From: Zerene cesonia
Lineage: Eukaryota > Arthropoda > Insecta > Lepidoptera > Pieridae
DNA: 64,000 nucleotides
Reading direction: 5' to 3'
Assembly: GCF_012273895.1 (NCBI RefSeq)
Contig: NC_052116.1
Span: forward strand, 3,782,001 to 3,846,000
In this document: one piece after another, positions 11,901 to 23,900 of the stretch
Layout: each line of letters starts with the position of its first letter
How positions within the stretch are numbered: the stretch's first letter is position 1
Made by a program: the position numbers and the translations under genes
Notes under the pieces: generated by a model
The model's database searches: none
What the model was told of the DNA's origin: nothing
What the model saw: the letters and a program-made list of their open reading frames with translations, nothing else

Positions 11901-14900
11901 GTACTTCCCCGATGGAAGCTGTCCTAATTCATGCCGAACCGTGCTCGACTCCCACATACAGAATCACATAGGTAATGACTAAGATAAAAGATAATTAATA
12001 TATATAGAGTAAATCCGATTTTATTATTTTAAATTAGAAACATTATATTAAAGCAATAGTACTTGTGGGTCAGATTTATGTAACACAAAAATATTTCAAA
12101 CAAAAACTCACGTTACTCCAGAATAATATAATTTCGAAGATTAAAAGATATAAGTTGTTATCAAATTTCGGTTAACATTGAATCAAACATAAATAGAAAG
12201 TTTAAAGTACTCACTTGCGACATCAATATCATACGCGGGATCCGCAGGCTTGCCATTTTTCATTGCTGGCTGCGCTAAATAATTCGTACAATCTGGAACA
12301 GAAGAATATAGATGAAAGCATTGACATTGCAGGGCGTTATGAGAAAAATACTCTAAAACTGCGTTGTTGATTAAAAATACATTTTATAAATTGTTGCGGT
12401 ATCTATCTACTATTACGATAGATCTTTTTACAGTGAAGTTTTTGAAATAATGGACTACACAATAATGAAGTATTTTCGATTTTCGTCTACATAATAACAA
12501 GAAGCTATTAATACAATTCAATAATACTTATTACTTACTATTATAATACAATTCCCTATCAATAATAACAATAATCGCATCACGGACATCGGTTGAAAAT
12601 AAATTGTTCTAGACATAATATAAAATTTTGTATCAAAAGAACGTTTATTATTTGAATAGCAAATGGAATGTTGCTTTTACACGATATATATACACAGGAT
12701 TGTGGTACAAAATTATCCTTCCAAAAATAGAGTTAAATTCTCCAAAACGGCACCGGGTGTTTATTACCTACGGTTACGATGCTATAAATATGGCCCTTGA
12801 ATCCGACTAGACTGTTTTACGACATGTAATTAATTCCCGATATATTATTAAAGCCAAAACATTTAACTATGGAACGATAAAATGGTCCATACTGAGATAT
12901 TTTATTTTATTGTTCGCTTTGAAGTGTTTTCATGTGTTTCTGTTTCAAATAAATTCCAATTATATTTGTGAATTGAAATTGGAACATATTTGGAATCTGG
13001 AATAGATTTAATAGAAAATATGGTTAGAATTTGAAGAGAATACCTATACAACATGTTGACGTAAGATTGTAAAAACCGATGGATTATAATCTAATTGGGA
13101 GATTATATTCTATCAACAAATTGTGATCTGATTCGGTTGCAATTTAACGCATTTTTTATATAAACTATAATGCGAATACTAGTTACGTAGTTATATCGTG
13201 AGGATCATATTTCTGTGTAATATTCAACCTATTCTATCATATTGAATGCCAATTTGACAATTTTACCGATTGAACGTTGATAGATTATAATTTAGTGCAA
13301 AATAATACAGTAAATCGTTAGCCGTATGTTACAAGTAACAATTTATTGACAGGTTACAATCATGAGAAAATCTAGAACGTAATATTATATCAACAATGAA
13401 TAAAAAATTCTGAAATGATAATTCCAATGAAGTCTTAATGTAATCTTTTAGAGTTGTAGGTATTAGTGGGCATGTTTTGAAGTGAGTGAGCTATTATATT
13501 ACTTGACTATAATTATCCTAACTGAACATTTTTTTAATAATTATAGATTGCCCTACTGTTAATAATAACTGATGATTAAACATTCCAGAACATTCTTTTG
13601 AGATTATTTTATAAACAGAATCATACCAACCCGATGCAGATGGAATTGATTTTATACACAGAGAGCACAATATTATAAACTAATATAACCTGTACAAAAC
13701 TTAGAAAACCCGCTCAAAACGAGGAGAAAATTAATAATGAATTTTGCAAACATGTCTTGCGTTGCGCGCGCGGATTGACACGTTTATCCGCATAACATTA
13801 TCGTACTGAAATCGCATCGGGATCACAAACGGCTATTAATATGTAGTAATTTCTGTTTGCACAGCGTTAACTGTGAACAGAGGCATTGTTTATTTATTTA
13901 CGTACGTAACAACGTATATCGTATAGATTTAGAACGATGGCGACTTGAAAGAACCAACGTGGTATTTTTATCGGTGACTATAAATCTTATTGTGTGTGTA
14001 GGAGTGAACTGTTTATTTTTTGTGTATTCTGCTGATTCCCCCTAGATACCGCTCTGCCTAAAGTGAGCGACGGTCGTTGGTTTTTGGATAGATGGGTCTT
14101 TTGTTTGGTGTTCTTTAAAACTCCATCTTGAATTTATTTTTGAAAGATATTAGCAAGACGAGTTGACCTGACAGATGGAAACTAATGATTGTAAATATTG
14201 ACGACTTACGTACGGCTTATGTACCTGCCTACTGAATGACTAAATTAAGGTTTCACATATGTTATTTATAAATTGAAATGAGATGTTATATAGTGTACAA
14301 ATTAATCATCATCATCATCATGTCATATAATGTACAAATTAATCTTCCCAGCCCATATATTATGTTCTCACTGCTGGGACACAGGCCTCCTATGAGGGTT
14401 CAGGCCAAAATCCACCACGCCGGCCAATGCTGGTTGGCAGATGACACATGTAGTGTAGTATGTACTTTTGATTCTTGGACATGACGGTGACGATGTTTTC
14501 CTTCACCGTTTTAAGCAGTGGTGATGTTATTCACATGTGCAGATAAATTGAAAAGTTAATTTATTTCCTGCACGCTCGCCCGGTCTCGAACCCCGACTTA
14601 TCGATTTTGAAGTCCGAGGTCTAGTCGAGTCTCACTACTGAGCCACTCCTGCACACATACACACACAATTAATTTTAATTAAAATTATAGTTATAAATAA
14701 ATAATTAAATACTAAAATAAATAATAATGTCCAAGCAAACCAATGACCAAAAAGTTTGAGTTTGCGTGTGGGTTTCTCTTCTACTATTAAATGAAATATA
14801 CATAATACTTTACTTTTCATTTCAAATAGACATTTTCTGTCCAACTACAACCTCAGTTCTTAACAACATTTTGATCAATGATAACATCAATTTTTCGAGT

Positions 14901-17900
14901 CAATGACGATCACCGAAGCATGTGACATCAAATTCCGTATTCATTGGATACCATTGAACAAGGAAGTGTCACTTTTGACGGACGCGTAAAAAGTAAGGCA
15001 ACATTTTATTTTGGTAAACACCAACGTGCCAAGTTCGAGGAAGGATACTCGCCAAACACAACGGAAAACATTTTGGCACAAGTATGCAGCCACGTACAAA
15101 ATAATACATTCTGCATAAATCAATTCGCGCTAATTGATACCACAGATAATTCAGGTACCTACACCATTTGTCCGTTGGCCGCCCCAAGTACCGTTGGGCG
15201 GACCAAGTAACCAACGATTTAGTGGCACTGCGCAGAAGTGATTGGTCAAACATCGTTCCGTGCCGGGATAAATGGCGTCTTTTGTTGTTGGAGGCCAAGA
15301 CCCACATTGGGGTCACTGCGCCAGATGAGTAAGTAAGTAAGTAAGTACACCATTTGTAATTCATTTAAATGAACAGGGAAACAAGTCAAAGGAAATTGAA
15401 TGGGTGTGACTGTACAGATTTTTGTCGATAATAATGTAAATTTGCAATAGAATTTAGTAACGAGTTGGCTCGTAATCAGATCGGACATTAATTGGGTATT
15501 ATTTGGTTAGTTAAAATAGACTTAGAGCAAGCACATTAATGTAAAAGGTTTGCGTAATCAAATCTACTATATAGTTAACGTATGTATATATGCCGGTATG
15601 TTAGTTTTTCATTCAAACATGCATTTTTTTTATTTCACTCATTCATTAGATTCATATAATTCATTCAAAGAATTTAATCCCTGCATATATCTGCGCTTTA
15701 GCGCTTAAGATTTAATCGTTATGTTTATGAAAAAATGAACGTCAAAATTGAATGATAAGAAGCTTTAAATCTTGCTGCTAAAGGTTTTAATATTGATAAT
15801 GGCTTCGATAATAGTTTTAATTGTCACCGAGGATGGATGAGAACTGTAAATCGATTGTTTTAAATCTCTTTGTCTACACCTGACAGATAAATTTATATTA
15901 CATATATTCATTTGTTTATTAAAGGGTTTACTAGTAATTGTTACACACACAAACAAGTATACATCTTATCAATCATAATGCAAAGTGTACAATTTCTTGT
16001 AGGTAAACACCACATGTAAACAAAATACATTATAATCTTATTTTTATGTTTTGGAGAATAAAGAAAATACAAATTACATTAAATCTAACCAATTTGTTGG
16101 ACAAGCTGATGGACCACAAACTTTCATTTATTTAGACTTAGGGAAAACATACATCTTCAGCATATTTATTGTGAAGTCTACAGCCAGTCTACAGAGTGTG
16201 AACAATAAATATGAGCATATTGGAAATTAGTTTCTACCGACCATTGATACAAGTTTTGAATTAATGCTATTGGAATCACTTGAGTATAACTAAATGATTC
16301 GTGTCTCTCATAACAAACAGCATGAGAAAATTAGTTGCCAGAAAGTTGAAAAAATTCAAAAAGAACTGTTAGCGAGCCAGCCGTACCTACTCGAAACCGA
16401 TGAAAACCAGCGGTGGAAAAGTTTATCTGCAAGTTATCCAAACGTGGGGTGTATTTGGCACTGCATGAACTTACTTCGAAAACTTTTTTTATATTATTCT
16501 GCCATATATAACGGTAAGTCCATTTTTCCATTTCACATTTCTTCAGACTTTAACATCATTCTTCTCATATTATAAACTCAAATTCATTAACGTATTCATG
16601 CATTAGTAATAAGCTTCCATTACAATCATTCCTATCCCTTGGCAAGCGATTCTAATGAGTCAACAATTAGTTGTGCGTTTAATAGTTTCGTTGTCATTAA
16701 TATTTAGATGCACTTTATAGACGTCTTATATAGTTCTGGCGCCCAACCGGAATCCGGTGAAGCATTGGATTTAACGTGTTCCACATAATGGAATTACTGA
16801 AATGATTCTCCATATAATCTAAAATTACCGTAATTATTGAAAACCAATGTTGAAACCGGGTGTTACGATTACAATTCAATATTTTAATGTCAGATTTTCT
16901 GCGTAAAATTAATCGATGCATTTTGAAGAATCTACAATTTCATCGCTTCGATATTAACTTTTAAAGAAATTAAAAAGTGACTTATTATTTTTGTTATTTG
17001 ACCCGACGCATTGTATCCCCATGACCACCCTCGCTGTAGCGTTCAAAACGATGGGTTGAAATTATTCATATTTATAATGAAAAAATCGCGTTTAAGATCC
17101 ATTAAAAATTCTTAAATTTCTAAATATATCATACCCGCTTAAAATCAAATACAAGAAAATACAATTTTAGCACTGCAAACCAAAGCAATGCTGAATTCGA
17201 ATGATATTATAACCAAATACTGAAAGGATCAGAGTAAACTTCGAATGATTTTCGCTTTGAGTGCTGTCAAGTAAATGCATTTGATGATGGGTGCAATTAA
17301 AATGCGTACAGAAGAAAATTGGCAAACATCTGCACGTTAGCTTGCCGATCAACTAATTATTTGGCAAACGCTATTTGGAACTAAGAAAACATTGTACTAT
17401 GTTCACAACAGTATGACTAAGAGCTTCAATTCGAGTTATCAGGATAGGTAGTTATTTAGGTATTAAGAAAATAAAAGAAAGTATTTCGTGAATATGTGCG
17501 TAACTAAATATGTGATATCGAAATGTTTGTCTAAGAAGTACATTATATGATGAATTTATGAAGTAGCTCGAACAGATTTAGGTGAAATTATAAAAATGTG
17601 AATAATAATTTATAAGCAATGTGGTGTAATATATCTTTTTTATGTTTTGTGTGTTTTATTAGATGCATTGTAATTAATGGAGTATCGAAAATATTTCCGT
17701 TAACCATGAAACGTATAACAATACGTCATTTCTAGAAAAACTTAAAACAGATGGGGCCCGTTACTAGGGAATACTGTTAGTGTTCTTAATAATAGGTAAA
17801 CATATTGATGGCATTAACTACCGTCTGCGCAAACCAAGCTAAATTATGAAGACGTAGTGGATATACAAAAACTCTACTCATACCTATTTTTGAACCATTC

Positions 17901-20900
17901 AATGGTTCGCTTATTCTATAGAAGTTAATACAGATTTTACATGGATTGTCATCTATATAAGTTGGGGATGATATGAGTTTAATACTAAAATGCTATGTGG
18001 GACTGGAAGTAAGGGGTAAAAACTTTAATTGTCCTAATATTATAAGCGCGAAAGTTTGTTATGAATGAATGTTTGTTACTCTGTCATGTAAAAACTGCTA
18101 AATGGATTTTAATGAAACTTTAATGTAGCTTATGCATATGAATTATTAAGACATGATCTATATAAGTACTTGTTAATGCTTGTGGGTTCGTCCACGGGTG
18201 GATACCGCACGGCGCAGCTAAGTGAAGTCCCGTGTCCCCTACTGGGGTATGGGGCAGATGATATACATCTGTTTCACTGATCGATTTTCTTTATGGACAT
18301 GTAGGTGGTCAGCCTTCTGTGTCCTGCCAGACCGACACATTTTTTTTTTATTGTCCTCACCGGGAATCGAACCCAGGTCCTCTCGGTTCTACGCTCACGC
18401 GTTTACCACTGTACCAAGGAGGCGGTCAAGAAACTTCACAAAAGAAGATCACAACAAGAAACGTCACACGGCGCAGCTAGTGTTATATATTTATTTTGAA
18501 TACGAAATGGATAATTAATATGAAAATTAGCGTTCTGCATACGTTAAGAGTTAGGTAGGAAGTGTACGCAGCATTTTAGATAGAACGTTATTTGTACCAA
18601 GTCACACATAATAATATAATACTAGCAAAACTCAGATATTACTAATCCTATCAGTCGTATGTCAATTTCATGTTCACACAATATATACGGACTGTAATTC
18701 GAATATTCTTAGATTTTCATGAACTATCGTATTTATTAATAATAATTTCAACAACCGGAGTCGTTCCTAAACAATTACATCGGTCATTAGAAGCCTTAAA
18801 TTTGCCATCGTATACTATTGTTAATATGCAAAAAGCAGTTATTTTAAATACATGTAGAATAGTCAGAAAGTTCTTACAAGCAGACATGTATGTGTAGGGA
18901 ATCGCTAGATAATATTAATTCCTAATTTTATCAGTAAATGAATCTATTTACTTGGCTTAGGCCCGTAATAGATCACTCACCGGTTAAAACCCGAGATGTA
19001 TAGAAGTACATGAAAACAAAAATAATAAAAAAACATTTATTGATAACAAGGCCACACAGAAACAGAAAAATGTAAAAAAAAAGCAGTAAATAAATTAAAA
19101 ACTAGAACAAAAAAATAAAGTAATGTAGTCGTTTCAATTGCAAATATGAGTATTTCAATGAGTTCAATATATTTTACCGTTTCACTTCTATAAATCGTTC
19201 AAAGTCAAGAACTTTTACTTCAATAGTTTAATAGTATTTCCAGCGATTCCACGGTACCCTATAGTTAAAATAAGAAATGCACAGCAATTTTAGACAACCA
19301 CGTTTATTTGATATTCTATTTTCATTCTCAGAAAAAAGAAAATAGCTATTATAGTAAAGTAAACCAGCGGGAGCTAATGGACTTACTGAGTGAGCTAAAA
19401 CAGAAGGCGGTTCAGGAAAAAATAAACTCGCTAACGCTTGTGCCTGCGGTTATATATACCTACGTCCGTTATCGGTAGCTAGTAATTATGTTCGGTCGTT
19501 TTTATGACCTTAGTGAATGTATACAAAACGATGTGTTGACCACTGTCCGTCGTCCGGTGATAAATACGATATATGAGTTTATAACGCCTGCCCGTAATAA
19601 TGTTAATATTTTTAGGGTGCATATGCAATGTTTTTGTTTGATGCAAACTGTTATGTAAACTGACATTTTTCAGTCATGTAAAATTTGTAAGGATTTAACT
19701 CAGCAACGTTTTTACTAAATATCCAAACGGAATTTCGCTTTTACTATGAAGAATCGGAATGTAAAACTATAGTGACTCCTTTAGTAAGGGCTTCGTTTTA
19801 TAAACTCGTATGTTTGTTTTAATAACAGGAAGTTGTGGAAGAATTTTATTTCATGAAAGCTATGTTTCTTTCAACTTATAATGTGAGAAAATTCGTAAAA
19901 ACATGTTACCAATTAGATAATAAGGTTTAAAAAAAATAGTGAACAACCTAAATAAAGAGAATGAGATTATTAGGATAAATATATCAACACTATTTGTAAT
20001 ATCTCACGAAAATGACAAAGAATGTAGCTGCGTGTTTTTAATATTTTTATCCGCCACGGAATAGCGAGAGAATTCTTAGATAATAATACTTCCACGTGCT
20101 CTGTCAGAATCCGTTTGTTTTTATTTCAACAGACGAGAGATTTGTCTCGCAAATAGCGTCCGCGTTTTAATAACTCCAGGTTAAATTATTATTTATTTCT
20201 ATAACGAAGAGAGTTTATACATAATAGTATTTTGTACTGCTCTCTAGATGGTAAGAAGTTGACTAAAACCCGAGAGATCGCCCATTTACACTCATAGTAT
20301 TTTTTCTTATAAATACAGAATTATAAACTTACTTGTATAATATTCCCCCACCAGTCCCGTTATGCCGAGATCCATTGGTCTGGGAGTAGTGGTCACATTG
20401 GCTTTTTCAGGGTTTAAATTAGGACGAAATACATATCGACAAATCTGCCAAACTCCGGAATCACTCCACATAAAGTATTCACCTCTCGAAGGTATGTATA
20501 ACCCTGAAAATAAAGGAAATTTGAGATTTTTGTAATTCAAAACTCCACTACAGTGAAACCTATTGGTACTCTGTGTACAATGAAGTTCAGTTATAATTCA
20601 TTTGCAACGTGTGTTTGGTTTAAAACAAATAAATACAATTTCTAGATAATTAAAAGCAGTGATATGTTATCATTGCAATTCTTTACAGTTTTTTTTTTAA
20701 TATTATGATAAATTATTGTATTCATATCTAATTACGATTTATATACAACTATCCTTTGCCCGCGGCTTCGCAAGCGCTAAATTCGGAGTAGTTAAATAGA
20801 TAGATCATATAAATGAATTGCTCTTGAATCACTTTACCTATTAAAAAAAACCATAAACATTTGTTGCGCAGTTTTAAAAATTTAAGTATAGATAGGGACA

Positions 20901-23900
20901 TAGGGATAGTGAAAGCGACTCGTTTTATACTATGTCACTACAGTCACTAGCTTTCTCCGCGGCTTCGCCCACGTGGTCAAAGGTGATTTGTGTCGTAAGA
21001 TTTATTACAGCGGTAAAAATACTGTCCCCATGCTCTGTATAAAGTCGTACCATTGCGACCTGAAGGAAATACAAACAATCAAACACACATAAAATCTGAT
21101 ATGATAATTGCTTACACTTCATCATTTAGGTCAGTAACAAAAAGTTTTTATTTATTAGATACATGATACAGTCTACTAATAATAAAATAATAATTATCTG
21201 TAAATGTGTTAATACGAGTATAAAGTATTTTCTTTCATTTCACTTTAAAAGAAAAAAGAGGTTCCAGTTACATTTTGTAATTAAATAAATCTACTTTCCG
21301 AAGTAGTTTCGGTATTGCCTTTAGAAATAGCTACCGACAAACTCTTGGCGCAATTGCATTTGTTTCCAGAACACAAAGAAACCGAACAGGATATTGTACA
21401 AGTTAAGGTATATTCTAGTACAATCGAGAATTTTATTCGCATTCAGTTGGCGGCAAGAGTTATTGGTTTTATTAAACATTTTTTTGTGAATATTTAATCG
21501 AGTAATTACTTATCTCCAATAATATCTGATTCATCATTGTTGCATGTACTGTTCTTACATCTATGCTTATACTAAATAAGGCTGAGGAGTTCGTTTGTTT
21601 GTTTGAATGCAATTATCTCAGAAACGAATGGATCGATTACGAAAATAAAATCACAATTGGATAAATATGTGATTCCTGAGTATTAAAGAATATAAATTAT
21701 GTACCAGTAAGAAGCCAGAGGAAAAAGGAGGATCTTAAATCGACTGTTTTTTGTGTTTAGTTACTTCATAACTTTTGACTGGGTAAACCGTTTTTTGATG
21801 ATTCTAATTTTATTGAAAAGCTGGTGCCTCCCGTGTGCTTCATAATAATTAATGATTATTCACGAACACTTGTAAAAGATTACATAAATAAGTAAAAAAT
21901 AAGTTCGAGTTTGAGTTTGTTATGAAATGGAATAAATAGAGTTCGTCGGTTCGTCGTCGTCATCTTTATTTACAACAAGTAGATGTCAAACTTTTCAACT
22001 TTCAGTCAATTTATAAATAAGTACTTTATTTTCATAATATGAGCTTCATTTTAGGGGTGGGTTTAAGAGTTGATGAATTTACTTGAAATTTGTGAATGAT
22101 ACGAAGATTTTCCTTAAGAAAACAAGTTACAGTTATAATAATATATTTTACAATTATTTACCCGGGAATAATAATAATAAGCTAGGTACTTTATTAAGCA
22201 CTTTCTTTTCTTACTTTTCATGACATCTCATTAATAAATTTTCCGAAACCAAAGCTATTAAACGACCTATAAACTAATTTGAATGAGTTATATTTAGTTG
22301 AAAATAGGTACTGATATAAATTTTACAATTAAGTTGTCCAATGTGTTAAACAATTTTGGCACTAGTTCCTTGTCTGTTTTCGTAATAAATCTTTTCTTGT
22401 TAATCCGTTTTAATATTAAACAATCTTATAAAATTCTAGCGGTCCGCTGTCCCTGGCTTCGCCCATGGTACACAAACTGCCTATAGCACTCAGGTATCAC
22501 GTACCTAATGCCGAATTTAATTACTTTTTATATGTTCGAGCGGGCAAGGGTGATTCGCCGTATAGTAAGCGACCGTCACTCATGAACATTAGCAAAGGTA
22601 CCTCTGAAAGCGCAGTCCGCTTCTAAGGGGAAAGGGACAAGGTAAAGATTGATGACTGGAAGGAAAGAATGGACTGGGAAGGGTGAAGAACGGGTCTCCG
22701 GCTCCCTTACTCACGCCGGTTTCTGTGGCAGTGTGGGATTAGCATGTTTATGAAAAAGAAGCAAAGTTAAGCTTTTTTGTATTGGTAAATCTATAACTAG
22801 ACGCTCGTCCCGGCTCCGCCCGTATAACAAGATAACTGTGAGCCGGAGGCCTATTTCTTTCTCCTTACCCTTCCCAGTCGACGTAAAAAAAGAAACTGTC
22901 TTATCCCAAGGGAGCAATTAATCGGGATAAAAGTATCGTATAATCAAAGTCAGTTCATACCCTGTCTGTATATCCATTCATCAGAAATTCATCAAAATCC
23001 GTCAAGTAGTTTCAGTGTGATTGATGGACAAACATCCAAACAAACAAACTTTCACATTTATAATATTAGTGTTAAGTATGGTCTACAGCGCAGTTGAATA
23101 ATGCGAAGAATTTAATGTTTATGAATGAGAAATTGGCACCAAATTTTATTACGGCTTACAAATGATGCTTAAATATATAGGAATTACAGGAATTAAGCAA
23201 GAATTTAAATAAATGTTCGTAACATCAAAAGTAAAGTCTAGACTGCAGGTGTTTGGAAAACATGACTGCTTTGGAATTTTAATGAGTTTCCTATGCCAGT
23301 TATATCTATTAGCTTTCCTGGAATATGGCAATTAAAGGTTTTTTTTTTGTTTTGTCTGCATCAAATTAACACAAGCCAAATAGAAAAATTCTTTCGGCAT
23401 TAGAAAACTGTATTATATATAATATTATGGATTGGTACCTAATTACTAATATACAAGAACAATCCTTCGATTAGCCATTGACACACTTTTCTCAAAAAAC
23501 GGATCGCTAAAACAATCCATGGGTGAGTTTTTTGATCTAGGATTGCTCACTAACATCCCTATTACCTCGTACTTATCCGGGTCTGATAGATATTTGAAAT
23601 ACAATTAAGGAGAGTTTAAATAGAATCAAACTATTTAACAAAATAAGAAACTTCGATTCGGTTTATACCAATACCATATTCTCTATATACCATAATATAC
23701 AGCTTCCGAAACAATGCAGCTCATTTGTGATATCCAAATAATTTACGCTTTTCGTACGGAACCGAAATAGACCGACGGACATCGACCCGAGTGCCATACA
23801 CTTATAATTATTAATAAGCCAGTGCGTGCGATTTTATTGCGGCGTCAACAAGTCTGTGCTCATATAAATTCAGAAGATTTGACAGGGCCATGACACTTTA

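Larger units (their letters stand above)
12293..20332 (-). other. Intron of tetraspan gene
   Basis: This 8-kb intron holds a SINE at 14293-14655, a LINE fragment with target duplication at 15160-15357, a repeat at 17040-17170, and a LINE-type end at 18018-18220 interrupted by a SINE (18221-18466). 13000-14050, 15700-16250 and 18700-20300 show no recognisable element apart from short AT-rich stretches. Confidence 0.6.

Noticed and set aside
14944..15364. Overlapping open frames on both strands
   Set aside because: Both run into the LINE insertion (15172-15345), so at least their ends are repeat sequence; no recognisable domain.
18222..18518. Plus-strand open frame of 98 codons
   Set aside because: It lies in a SINE read backwards; the apparent protein is repeat sequence.
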